NCBI GenBank assembly: GCA_949316235.1
Contig: OX438747.1
Span: 32,522,601-32,586,600, forward strand
Origin: Oegoconia quadripuncta
Lineage: Eukaryota > Arthropoda > Insecta > Lepidoptera > Autostichidae
Length of the DNA stretch: 64,000 nt
Reading direction: 5' to 3'
Shown: positions 1 through 12,500 of the stretch, piece by piece
Numbering within the stretch: position 1 is the stretch's first letter
How the letters are laid out: every line of letters begins with the position of its first letter
The notes under the pieces: model-generated
What the model was told of the DNA's origin: nothing
The model's database searches: none
What the model saw: the letters and a program-made list of their open reading frames with translations, nothing else
Made by a program: the position numbers and the translations under genes

Positions 1-76
1 TGAGATTGTGGTCAAACGCGTATCCAATTAATCATAAAGGAAAAAGGTTTAAAGTCAAATACTTGTAAAGTTTTAA

Positions 77-465
77 GAGGGTTTATTCCGTCTAAAGGAG
101 CCCTCATTGGATAAATTAAGATTATTTTTTAAATACAGAATAAAAAAAAGTCGCTTCGACCGGCCTCGAGAAGCCTTAAAAAGTATAAATAATAGATCAA
201 CCTTCCCTCGTATAATAAATTAATACCTACTTAATTACGGTTATTTTCGAGAATTTCAATTTATTGATGAAAACCACTTTTCTTTATAATTTATAATAAT
301 TAGCTTTTATTTATTTATTTATTCAGTCTTTCACTAACAGCATTACAGTAAAATTACCAATGCACTGTACGGTTACTTAGGTAATACAAATTAGTTACCA
401 GAAGTTAGTTTTTATATTTTATTATATTTAGGCTTCTCGAGGGTCGGTCGGAGCGATGTTTGTGA
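77..465. mobile_element. Truncated MITE (family M1)
   Basis: The left terminal repeat begins GAGGGTTTATTCCGTC, and an inverted internal segment around 145-172 pairs with 431-458. The right terminus is missing. A complete copy with both ends is at 56479-56824. Confidence 0.65.
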
Positions 466-1151
466 TTTATTGCTAGTATGCGCTCTTTTATATAAATAGT
501 GTTTGTGTTAATTGAAAATTATCATATGGCAATACCATTTCCGGTTTCCTGTCAATGGCTTTGTTCATTATTCTACTCTTTGGTTCTCACTTCCAAAGAC
601 TACAATGTATATATGTATATACGGAGATGCTCACTTCACCTCACCCCTTCCTGTTCACCTCTTATCTTAGTAGTCTGTGCTGTTCACGAAGCGACGCCAC
701 AACATGGCCGCGCGTACGCACATTATTCAATATAATTTTATAAAGTAAAAGTATTATCATTGCTGGCTCCCACCCAACAACATTTCATCGCAAAGAACAC
801 GTGCATCATTCCTGTGGTAATGGCGAGTCTTGAGGGCGGCGACGTCCAGGGAGGGCTGCAGCGTCGAAGCAACACAGGAACAACAGCAAATCAGCACAAT
901 CAACCATCATACCATTATTCAACATTCTTGGTGGCCCATGAGGGGATCACACCAACAGAACAATTATTGCATCAGTTTGTATCCTAACAAAATACCAATT
1001 AAAAAATTCATAATTTAATAAATCGGACAATTAATATAGGTAATCAATTTCTAAACAGTTTCTGATACATGCAGCTTACAGCAGCCTTAATTTATTCCAC
1101 TAGTAATATAAATATGCATTTCTTTGTTTATCAACGATTATTTCCTACTAT
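466..1151. other. No gene recognised
   Basis: Only short overlapping open frames occur here, without domain motifs or paired splice sites. A G/C-rich patch at 750-960 may be an old retroposon relic, but nothing supports a specific call. Confidence 0.5.
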
Positions 1152-1159
1152 ATTTGTAG

Positions 1160-2038
1160 CATGGACTTATTATTTAAACAGGACTGATAACTATCAAAAG
1201 AATCATTTAGGAAAATGATCACTATGTCAACGCAATAAGGTATTAAATTGGATGCACCATACACAAAGGCAAATCCGAGCCGAGAGAGATAGAAATAACG
1301 GAGGCCGTGTGTCTCGTTCTTACATCTTGCCAGCAAAAAAAATGATTATGATCAACAGTTTTGGCTACTCAAAAATTCCATTGAAACACTTATATTTTTA
1401 TGTTATTTTAACAATTATAAATAAACAAATAACATTCGCATTAATTTCTTTTCATATATTCTTAAATCAAACAGAAAACATACATTTTTATTTCGATTTT
1501 GTTATTTTTATGGTAACCCTGAAAAGCATGTCATGTCATGGCGGTTCGGTGTGATTTTGAATTTTCTTTGCATTAAAAGTTTTTTAAAGTATTTGTTATA
1601 TTATAACAAGTAAAAGGAGTAAAATGGTGAAAAAGTGTTGCGTTTATACTTGCCCAAGTGAATCCTATGGTGGTTGCAACATATCTTTCCACAGGTAAGC
1701 TAAAAACAATATTTTTGTAAATCAAAGAAGTAGGATGCCCATGAATTCTTGAAATGAGTCGAAATATGTGAAATATGTGTGATTGATTAGGGTCCTGACT
1801 GTTGTACTATTATTGCAGTTTCCCAAAAAATGAAGAAATGCGAAATAAATGGCTCACGCCGGCTAATGTCAAAACGCCAAAGTTTTTTGACAAATATTTT
1901 ATTACAACATTTGTACCAAGTAACAAATATATTGTGGTCACCCTGTTAGACAGAGACAAACGGCCTCTACGTTACACATCCTGCTCGGCTCGTTTTTCAG
2001 CGGCGAGTACTCAGTCCTGTTTAAATAATAAGTCCATG
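1160..2038 (+). mobile_element. THAP/P-element-like non-autonomous transposon, copy 1 (879 bp)
   Basis: The termini are inverted repeats of about 27 bp starting CATGGACTTATTATTTAAAC. Perfect 8-bp target duplications ATTTGTAG flank it (1152-1159 and 2039-2046), the TSD size known for P elements. It carries two exons with good splice sites that encode the first half of a THAP DNA-binding domain, then stops. No transposase catalytic domain remains, so it must depend on an enzyme supplied in trans. Confidence 0.85.
1624..1990 (+). pseudogene. Partial THAP-domain reading frame inside the transposon
   Basis: Exon 1694 (from ATG 1624) ends at donor GTAAGC; exon 2 starts at 1819 after ATTGCAG. Spliced, it reads MVKKCCVYTCPSESYGGC then NISFHSFPKNEEMRNKWLTP. 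The zinc-binding Cys pair, FH, FP and Trp of a THAP domain are visible, but the second C-x2-H half is missing. Copies at 7152 (+) and 33077 (-) keep the same exons. It may encode a short transposon DNA-binding peptide or simply be a relic. Confidence 0.6.
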
Positions 2039-2096
2039 ATTTGTAGATACTTTTTAGGTAAGTAGGTTATTTTATTTTTTATGAGTTAACGCTTTT

Positions 2097-2258
2097 CTTC
2101 GATCACACCTGAGGCCGCCGATGTTAAGTGAAGATGAAAGTGGATGGAAGCTTACTGACCCGGGCCCCCCAACTTATTTGGGGGGCTTACTATCTTACCT
2201 CAGACATCTGCTATAATAATGCTGGCAACTTTGCTGCTTGACAGCAGATTTGGTAGTG
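2097..2258 (-). repeat. SINE-A fragment
   Basis: This is the 3' part of the abundant SINE-A family, diverged and headless. A recognisable tract GTTAAGTGAAGATGA and the CCCAACTTATTTGGGG palindrome identify it. The complete copy at 38712-39042 defines the family. Confidence 0.6.
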
Positions 2259-2344
2259 CAACAACCGAAATATAGTTAGGCCCGTATTAATAAACCATTC
2301 TCAAGATTGAGAAAAAAAAATATCCTTAGATATACACACAGCGC

Positions 2345-2560
2345 CATTTAGGGACTTTTATACAAAGGGTATACGCCAGTCCCATCGTACCTCTTACTGA
2401 CTTAATCTATTTAAATCTAATTCTAGCGAGACACCGATGACTTCACAAAGATGAATAGACTCCGGGCAGCATTAGATTTTGGATGAGCTAGGATCTCATG
2501 GAATATTCGCTCAGCTGCATAGCAAACTTCTTTGGCTAAAAATTTATATTTTGTGTGTAG
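2345..2560 (-). mobile_element. LINE 3'-end fragment nested in the MITE
   Basis: Sequence from GGGACTTTTATAC through the region encoding the C-terminus matches the 3' end of the RNase H-bearing LINE at 17309-18143, which has the same CAGTCCCATCGTACC and GCGAGACACCGATGA blocks. It lies between partial copies of the SINE-B tail. Confidence 0.6.
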
Positions 2561-2626
2561 AGTTGGGTTCCGTTAATCAAATAATTAACTTCGTACATCG
2601 AAGAAATTTAATTGTTATTCACTCCA

Positions 2627-2901
2627 TTAATAAATAAATAAATATCCTTACACATACACACAGCGCCATCTAGTTCCACAGTAAGCAACTATAGGCTTGT
2701 GTTGTGGATACCAGATGGTTGATATAATAAATAATTACCTTTTTTTTTTTATAAATAAATACTTATTATAAATGAAAACATCCATAACTCGAGTACACAT
2801 GTCCGTATTCATCACACAAACATATGCCCCAAGCGGGATTCGAACCCGCAACCTTTTGGTATAGTGGCCAGACTTGTTAACCATTACACCAAACAGGTCG
2901 T
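2627..2901 (-). repeat. SINE-B, tRNA-derived
   Basis: Read on the minus strand, a tRNA-like head carries the B box GGTTCGAATCC and is followed by a body and an (ATTT)n tail. Other copies are at 39505-39782 and 42187-42453. It is not a functional tRNA because the cloverleaf is not maintained. Confidence 0.75.
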
Positions 2902-3304
2902 CTTGGTCGTCGTCGAGAACAGTCTTGTGATCGGTCTCAAGTAGACGTGTTGATTAATAAACCTAACTTGAGATCTGAAAAGCACATACATACTCAATCA
3001 GTACTCACTTGAGAGGTGCGCGTATTAATAAACGAAACTCAGGACTATCATTCATTAGCCGCTGAGGCGAATACTTGAGAAGTGATCTCAGCTGAGTAGA
3101 CCTCAAGATTGGTTTATAAATTAGCACGGAGCTTGAGATAGCGTCAACTTCTTAAGACGCATCTCGGGTGACACAGCCTCTAGTCTTGTATTGAGATTAA
3201 GTTTATTAATACGGGCCTTAGAGAAGTGAAACAAGAAGGTCATAATTAACTTTTTATAGTACGCAAAACACGGGGAAAGCCGAGTCGATTATTGTTGTGA
3301 AAAG

Positions 3305-3539
3305 TTATTGCGTATTATTTAGTAGCCTCATCGCTTCCCTGTAGCCAGAGTCCGAGGCTCCATGTACTGTGGAGTGATGCTCCACATCCGATGCTTCGCC
3401 AGCGAACAGCACACGTGGGGTCCCAGAAGAGTCCTTCAAAGGTTGTTGAAGATTCGATCGTGCATTCGGATGTTGGTAATACTTCATACTATCGTAGGAG
3501 TAAGTGCCCCGGGTGAAAGGGTTGATACACCAACTTGAC
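3305..3539 (-). CDS. Gene A exon 8 (C-terminal FAD-binding segment)
   Basis: It starts after CTCTACAG with RSSWCINPFTRGTYSYDSMK. It contains [25 protein letters not shown] and MRLL, then ends NNTQ-stop. These are the hallmark C-terminal FAD-contact motifs. About 76% of residues match gene B over the shared part by eye. Confidence 0.9.
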
Positions 3540-6500
3540 CTGTAGAGAAAGTTCAGGGTGGTTATCATGATCTCCTATTTCCATGTAGTTTACTATTAAG
3601 GTACAAAGGGGTTTACACTTTAACGAAAATAGCTTCGGACGGCCGTAACTACGGACTTTTTCTTTTGCAGTTACCAGTCGTCTATTATTATACTTTTTTT
3701 TTTTCGTTTTATTCATCCACATAGGATAGGCAAAAGGTTAATTAGTGAAGTATACTTTTCTTTTACTTTTTTTTTTTTTTTACTTTTGTTGGATATCACA
3801 AGGCGGAGATCAGAGAGATATGTAAAAAACTCCACCGACAAGAGCATGGCTTTTAAATCAAATGATGATGATGGACATCACAAGTTAGTACGGGACGCAA
3901 AGAACGTCTGAAGTTATGCAAATAAAGGATTCTTAGCAAAAGAAACAGTCCGAAGTTAAGACTGTCCGAAGCTATTTTCGTTAGAGAGTAGACCTCTGCT
4001 TTTTGGCGGGATCTCGGCGAGTGAAGTTGCATGTTTCTTTATAATTCTTATAATTTGTGCATTCTAACTTTTGAAGTTTAATAATGGCAGAATATTGTGC
4101 AGCAAACGTTAGTGTTGGTGTACAGGTGAAAGGAAATGTAAATTAAAGTATAAGTTAAAGTGTAAATTCGGGTTCCCACAAGAAGCCGCCTAAATCTTTT
4201 GTAAAGCATTCTGCCACTTTACTGAAGAATGACTTGACCGTGACTAGACTCTGTATACGCCAAGTATATGACGAATTACTTGTTTTGACTGAGACTGGCT
4301 TATAAACTGAAGAAATAAGAGAAATAAAATTTTTCACTCGAAACTGGCAGTAATGTCCCGCGACAGTGAGGTTGACTGGTTGCCATCCTCAAAAATAAGA
4401 AGAAGAAGAAGACCTCCAGATAGATATGCTAGTAAGTAGCACGAAGCTACGAGCACGAAGGCATGCTATTATTGAGCAAGTGCTACCTTTTTTTTGTTTT
4501 TTTTTTTTGACGCGAGTAAACTCATGCGTACCGGTCGCCTGGGGGACGGCGAGACGGTTATGTGGGAGTGCTACCTAGTGGCATGTGGTGAAATAATTGC
4601 TAGTGTCGAACATGCTTATGACCATGCTAGTATCGTCAGTTGTTCTTTGCCGCCAAAAATGTCTCGCTGGGGTGATTGGTGTAGTTGATAGTAACCCTGT
4701 CTGCGAAACCAACTGTTGCGGGTTCGAATCCCGCAAGGGGTATATGTTTGTGTGATGAATACGAATATTTATTAGCAAGTCATGGATGTTTATATAAATT
4801 TTTATGTTTTTTTATCCGTTATCCAGTATCCATAGTAGGGTAGTTAGGTCATTAGTGGATAACCTATCACCTGCTGATAGGGGTCACTAAGTCCGTTCAA
4901 AAAATATAATAAAATCATTTGAGTTATTAATTTTTAATAGGGTAGTCGAGTGGTTATCATTTATATAAGTTTTTATTACGTTTATTTGTCGATTATTCAA
5001 TAGGACGCATAAAACGACATTATTATACGTTGAACATTCCCTCAACAACATACATAATATATTACTTTCTAGTTTTTATTTTCACTACCTTATCACCGCA
5101 ACTTGGCACGAAACTGCTCAACCAATCAGAGCAAAGTAGAGGAAAAAGGTTAAATAAGTTTTTGTTTCACTGTTGTTTTATTTTAAAGTTTTTTGCATGA
5201 TGTGTTCACCTATAAAAGGTTGTTGTACATTTAAATTTAATACCAGCTACCTTAATTGTTAGATGGACTATGTACTGATGTAACAATTGTTGGTGATCCT
5301 AAATAAATAAAATAAAATAAAATATATTTAAATGCGGTCACTATAATGTATGTTATGTTGATGTACAGTCGTTTACCTAAGAGAAGTATCCAAGCGCATT
5401 TAAAAATACAACTAAATCGCAAATTATATGTATGCTATATGATAGGTATACATTTATTATATTATTACTCATGAGTTGAGCGCAACGAGCACGACTAACA
5501 AATACAAATGACAAATCATCATTATTAGACAACTGCAGCAAACACCTAAAAATGACCATGGTTACTAAAGCGCCTTCTTCTTCGAAATTGCAAATTCTTG
5601 TTAGTTCCGTTCCTTGTTACTCATTGAACTCATTCAATTTATTATTTAGAAACATTTAAAAAGACAAACAAATTCCACAGGCAGGTTACGAGAATCGATC
5701 CATCTATCATCAAATTAGATTCCAACCGCCCTAACCATTCGGCTAACATACTGGTTGAAGTTAGGGGTAAAATTTGGAATTGGTTACTTGCGAATTTGCT
5801 GTTAGCGAAAGTGGATTGCATGACTTATTAGCAGAAATGTGGGTAGACCTAAAATGTGTTATTATTATATAGTCACTTCACGCTTTCCATCAAAGAGGAT
5901 AATAGTCCCTTTTTTTTGACGCGGGTAAACGCATTTCGCGTACCGCTCGCCTGGGGGACGGTGAGATGGTTATGTGGGACTCCCTTCACCGACGGGAGGG
6001 ATTCCCACTAAAACCCCGCGGCGACCTTCTTCGGCAGTATAGGACCTGGGAACGCATAAGAATTCTCACCTGATAACCTCAGTGGGCTCGGGTATCGTAA
6101 AATTGGCAGACATAAAGCGTCGTATAAACTGCATCGTCTTCTCCCTGATGACATCGTCCGGAAGCACATCTGTCTGAAAATAATTCTTTTATAATATGGA
6201 CAGTACAATGGGGTTGCCAGTTTCCACCAAAAGCCATTTTAAATGTCCGCCTGGCTCGCTACTACCATCTTATCTAAGTGTGCCGCCAAGCAGCAATGTT
6301 GTGATCCGATTGTCAGAGGTAAGATAGCCAGTCCCCCAAATACGATGGGGTTTCCGGGTCAGTACGCGGCCACCTTAGGCTTTGCCTTAGGCCTCATCTT
6401 CACTTACCATGAAGTGTGATTGAAGTCAAATGCTAACATGTTGTTTATCCCTATATAGTTTGTGCATGTTGTGAAAGGAAGGCAAACTAATTTTGTAAAA

Positions 6501-9500
6501 TAAAACATTGCCATGTAATTATTTGTTAAACAATAAATTGCCGGTAATAGTATTGCTAACTGTAAAATTGCGAAAAAGTGTTTTGCCAAATGAAAATTTG
6601 GGAAACATACTTTGGCATGTAATACTTTAGGAAACGTTTATTGGCCAAAAATTAGTAATCTGTTGAGGTCATAGTTCTAACCTAACCCATGGACTTATTA
6701 TTTAAACAGGACTGATAACTATCAAAAGAATCATTTAGGAAAATGATCACTATGTCAACGCAATAAGGTATTAAATTGGATGCACCATACACAAAGGCAA
6801 ATCCGAGCCGAGAGAGATAGAAATAACGGAGGCCGTGTGGCTCGTTCTTACATCTTGCCAGCAAAAAAAATGATTATGATCAACAGTTTTGGCTACTCAA
6901 AAATTCCATTGAAACACTTATATTTTTATGTTATTTTAACAATTATAAATAAACAAATAACATTCGCATTAATTTCTTTTCATATATTCTTAAATCAAAC
7001 AGAAAACATACATTTTTATTTCGATTTTGTTATTTTTATGGTAACCCTGAAAAGCATGTCATGTCATGGCGGTTCGGTGTGATTTTGAATTTTCTTTGCA
7101 TTAAAAGTTTTTTAAAGTATTTGTTATATTATAACAAGTAAAAGGAGTAAAATGGTGAAAAAGTGTTGCGTTTATACTTGCCCAAGTGAATCCTATGGTG
7201 GTTGCAACATATCTTTCCACAGGTAAGCTAAAAATAATATTTTTGTAAATCAAAGAAGTAGGATGCCCATGAATTCTTGAAATGAGTCGAAATATGTGAA
7301 ATATGTGTGATTGATTAGGGTCCTGACTGTTGTACTATTATTGCAGTTTCCCAAAAAATGAAGAAATGCGAAATAAATGGCTCACGCCGGCTAATGTCAA
7401 AACGCCAAAGTTTTTTGACAAATATTTTATTACAACATTTGTCCCAAGTAACAAATATATTGTGGTCACCCTGTTAGACAGAGACAAACGGCCTCTACGT
7501 TACACATCCTGCTCGGCTCGTTTTTCAGCGGCGAGTACTCAGTCCTGTTTAAATAATAAGTCCATGACCTAACCTAACCCACTTTTCTAGCAGGTCTAAT
7601 CTAGCTTACGTAAACTATATTAAGTATCACCGATATTAAAATGAAAATTTGAACGAACTTATTTTTGGAATATAATTTTTTACAAAATAAAGCATTTGCT
7701 TAATGTATATTTGACTTAATAAAACTTGAGCAAGTAAAAAGTTGCCCAGTTAAAACCTGACCAAGTGATTAAAATGCGAAATATAAATTTGCTAAACATT
7801 CTTTTGGGAAATGAAACTAGTGCGATAAGTTTTTTTGGGCAGTAAAATTTGACGAAAAATATTTTGCCAAACGCAAGGATACCGAGACCAAGCCGCTGCT
7901 ATTCTTTTTTTTTGTTTTTTTTTGCACAAGGGATTGGTACTTGACCTCAATCACACCTGATGTTAAGTGAAGATGAGGTCGAAGGTGGAAGCGTACTGAC
8001 CCGGAAACCCCAACACATTTGGGGGACTGGCTATCTTATCTCTGACAACCGGAACACAACAATGCTATTAATATTGATGCTTGGCGGCAGATTTAGATAA
8101 GATGGTGGTAGCTAGCCAGGCGGACATTTAAATGTTTACATTGAGCCACGGAGGCGGTTAAAAGTTAAAAGCTACATACGACTGCTGCAAGAGTTGACCA
8201 GATAGTAATGCTGTTGTTATTCCCCATCGGTGTAGATGTGCCAGAAATATTTTCCAACCACTGATCTTCCTCTTTCAACTTTTCTTTATCAGCTTTTGTC
8301 CACACATAGGCAAACGAAGTGCTTTTATCGTAAGGCCACCAAGGCTGGTCGAATACTAATATAATTTTGCCTAAACAACCCATGGCTATGTTTTCTATGG
8401 CTGTCACTTTGTCCTGGGGCAGTGCGGGAGAGAATAATGTCGTGTGACTGAAAAAAAAAACAGAATTACATTCATCCTCGTACCTTAATGCCTTGTGAAC
8501 ATTAGTTGACTATCTACATATAAGTGCTTCTAGCGATTGTGTTTTATATTATATATTAAAATATGGTATTATTATTATATTTATGCATACTTATCTATAA
8601 TTATTTCTTTAGTTGGTAGTATACATAGCTGTGGGTTGTCTGTCTTTTAGTGATAAGACCGCCTAATTGTGTTCTATTGTTATCTGTAGAATAGGCATTA
8701 TGGGCACTGTGACCTTTGCTTTGATTTGACATTATATTATTAAAAACCTAGCCCGCTCTCTCCTTCCTTGATGGCCACCGTCCGTATCGGTGAGGTTAAA
8801 ATTAATATAATTTATTAATGTATTTAAACGTTCCTAGACTACAAATGTTTATAATAATTTCTGCTAAGCTATATCTACTTCTATTGACGATATGTTGTTT
8901 ATTATTGACGAGTGTTTTTGTATGGAATATTCTGAGCAATATATCTTTGCAAAACGCTGAAAGCCTATCGTTTCATTCCATACTCTCCACTGCGATCTCC
9001 ACCAGCTCAGTGCAAAATTATCATCAAAAATTATTGTAAATTATTTTGCGCAATAAAGAGTTTTTGTATTGTATAGAATTGAAGCATCAAATTTCGACAC
9101 TGATCACTTCATTTGGGAGAAAGGTTATGACGCTATGTAATAATTGAGAGTACCTAGCCTTCAACACGCCAAGAGAGACAGTAACGATAACATTGTTAGC
9201 TGTGTAAGAGGTGCCATCTTTGCATTTCACCGTGACGCTCTGTGTAGGATCCTCGGGCCAGATGATCTGCGTTACTTCTGTGTTCAGTTTAATTTCGAAT
9301 GTTGGCAACCCTGGACCGTTATCATATTTGTTCTGAAAGAATAGAAACGGTCATTAGTTACCTATCTACGTCTATAGTACATCAAACTCAAGTCTTGCTC
9401 TCAACTTAAAAGCAGCCTGCGTAACATGACATCTTTTATCGCGCGCGACGTAGTAGTGAAAGTGAGATAGTTGTATATATCGTCCAAGTGAATGAACCGA

Positions 9501-12500
9501 ACAAATATTATCTCGTACGACACGTTTATCGCGCCTGTCATGCGCCTGGGCATATTCTAAAGGCTCTCCTTTTGCTATAAATTCATATTTTTGCGATGAG
9601 AAAAGAATGCAATCAATAATATAAATACTGATTCACTTTAGACGAACGTGTCATATTAGTTAAGTGAAATAGAAGGTAATGGTGTCGATTCGGATGTACA
9701 CCAACTAAACTAAAACCAGTTTTAAAGTAGTACTGTCTCTTTCTCCCTGGAACATTACAATGCGACAACACCACTCCAAAACTGGTTTTAGTTTAGTTGG
9801 TGTACATCCGAATCGACACCATTGGCATAGTTTTTTTTTTTTTTTTTTCATAACCATAATCGACTAAAGCGTTAATTGTGTAATTTGACGTTCGCGTTTG
9901 TAGTCTAATCCACATAATTACATCATTTAATTAAATAAATAAAGAAAATTTGGAGAAAATATGAGTTCCAAATAATTTTTTTTTTTTAAAAAAACCCTAC
10001 GAATCTCTCCAGTCGCATATCAATTTATGGCCGGCGCGTGCGCTTTTGAAAATTGCTCTATTTTTTTTTTACGGTAAAAAAACTCATCAAGTAGGTATAG
10101 TAAGTCGCCGAATACTATACAAAAATAATAATAAATAATAAATATCGTTAGACATACACACAGCGCCATCTAGTTAAACAGTAAGCAACTATAGGCTTGT
10201 GTTGTGGATACCAGATGGTTGATAAACTACATCTTTTTTTTTGGAAATAATTATAAATATTTATTTACTTATTATATTTCTAACGGCTGCACAGTATTTC
10301 TTGACTTCGATAAAGACGGGACATCCAAGAAAACTGTCGTCAAACTAAATAAACTGTTTCGAGTCTCGCATGACTTAAGTTAACAGCAGTAATTAGATAT
10401 GTCGCAGATAGCGATAAATTAGCGACAAAATTTATAATTAGGACGGTAGTACGACTATCATAATACGCGGTTTGCTACAAGAAATGAACCTGGTGGCGCT
10501 GGTATCGCCGAAAATGGCGCGTTGACGTTTACAGTAATATGTGTTAGGTCCGCACATCGAAAATGAACATTCAAGTTGCTACTAGCCGTCAAGGAGACGG
10601 ACCACCACCATCAATTAATGTCAACCAACTTTGATTACCGACTATCACCGACGCTTGGAAATTTGAGCAGGAGAGATTGTAGACTATTCCGGTTGAATCC
10701 CACAAGTTGCTTGTGAGGGCCAAGTTGGATGCAATGAGGGACATGCATTCACCGGTAAGCATCTCAGGTTCCATTATTGAATGTATGTATGAATGTAATA
10801 ATTGAATTTGCGCGCGGGTAAGTGGTCTGTAACTGACATCTAAAGATTTAAATTAATCGGGCCCGTGTTCCATCAGTGGCAGACCATTACCTCGTTCTGT
10901 CAAATCCTAGTGTCATTCTGATATCCTATTGGCCTTTGACATTATTGCAATTGCCCGAGTCACCCAATACCACGAGACTGCTGGCGACGTCGTCGTCCCA
11001 GTCGCTAGCAACGCCCGCGTTTCCCTGACAGATACTTACTAACAGTATATCGAAAAAAGTTTTGTATCCGTATGTGTTCCAGCTCATATATTGGTGACCC
11101 TTCAGGGACTCGTAGGTACCTGAGGCACTGCTTTCGGTCCACGATGTACTGGCGTCTAATGCCCTTAGATAGAGATCCGAGTAACTCAGAATTTCTTCAA
11201 CCAACGCTTTGTTTTCGAAAGCTTTCGGATGTTTCTCTTCCAAGTAATCAGTTATACTGAAAAAATAAATAATTTGAAGTTCACTAGGAAAAGTGGAGGG
11301 GAAAAGGAAGAGGGGAAAGCCTAGAAGAACATACATCAGTTATATGATCATCATGCACCGGTTAAACGAGTTCGAGTCAAACATAATCCCGCCCCTTGGC
11401 TTAATCGCGACATAAAGGAAGTCATGGCTAAGCGTGACAAAGCTAAGCAAATTTACAAAAGATACCCTTCAGACCATAACCTGTCCAGTTTCAAGCATCT
11501 CCGTAATCGTTGCAGTCGACTGTGTAGAGATCATAAAAGGCGTTATATTCATGATTCTATAAATAATATACCCCCTCCTCAAATTTGGAAGTTCCTCAAG
11601 ACTCTAGGCATAGGTAAATCTTCACCCGCTGATACCGATTCGGTTGACCTTTCTGCACTTAATCAACACTTTTCAACTCCTCCTGTTAGATTATCCGCTA
11701 ACGTAAAATCAAAAACACTCCTAGAACTGCTACTGAGACCACCACCTCAATGCACTTCCTTTACTTTCATGCCTGTATCGGAGAACGATGTTAAAAAATA
11801 CATCCTATCAATATCTTCTTCTGCTATGGGTCATGATAATATTTGCTCACGAATGATCACATTAATTCTTTCGGAATTACTGCCAGTACTGACTTATATC
11901 TTTAACTTCTCCTTGACGGACAGCTGCTTCCCCACTATATGGAAAAAAGCCCATGTGATTCCTCTGCCTAAAACGTCTAATCCCAATTCCTTCTCGCATT
12001 TCCGTCCTATCTCCATATTACCTTTCCTTTCTAAAGTCCTTGAACATGTGGTCCATAAGCAGCTGTCCGACTTTTTAAATTCTAACAATCTTTTAAGTAC
12101 GTTTCAGTCTGGCTTTCGTCCCGGTCATAGCACTGTAACCGCATTGCTGAAGGTAACAGATGATATCCGCTGTGCCTTGGAAAATAAGCGTTTATCTATA
12201 CTGATACTGTTAGACTTTAGTAGTGCATTCAATTCCGTAGACTTTGACATCTTGCTTGGTATTTTACGATCCCTTAACATCTCAGATTCCTCCATAGCCT
12301 GGTTTGACTCATATCTGCGAGGACGTTCCCAATGTGTCCGCTCTGAGGAGGCTTCCTCGGACTGGTGTGACCTTGTAGCTGGTGTTCCTCAGGGTGGCGT
12401 CTTATCTCCTTTACTCTTTTCTATTTTCATTAACACTATCTCCAGTGTAATCTCCTCACAGTTTCATCTCTATGCAGACGATGTGCAACTTTACCGACAT

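Larger units (their letters stand above)
2279..3227. mobile_element. Harbinger-like MITE (family H) split by nested insertions
   Basis: The terminal repeats are GGCCCGTATTAATAAACC at the left and its complement ending ACGGGCC at the right. TTA flanks both ends (2276-2278 and 3228-3230). The element is interrupted between about 2315 and 2905 by a SINE-B and a LINE 3' end. Three-base TWA duplications and GG-starting ends fit PIF/Harbinger MITEs; the superfamily is inferred. Confidence 0.7.

Noticed and set aside
1252..1554. 100-codon ORF conserved in three copies (1252, 6780 and 33449)
   Set aside because: It is conserved only because the 879-bp transposon copies are nearly identical. It lies upstream of the THAP exons, has no motif, and its opposite strand is equally open.
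2820..2900. tRNA gene (B box GGTTCGAATCC on the minus strand)
   Set aside because: The same head recurs with a common body and A/T tail at 39.7 and 42.4 kb, so it is a SINE head. No intact cloverleaf was found.
10926..11336. 136-codon single-exon protein
   Set aside because: Only 11040-11256 is exon 4 of gene A. The N-terminal and C-terminal parts are intron read-through past the CAG acceptor and the GTAAGT donor.
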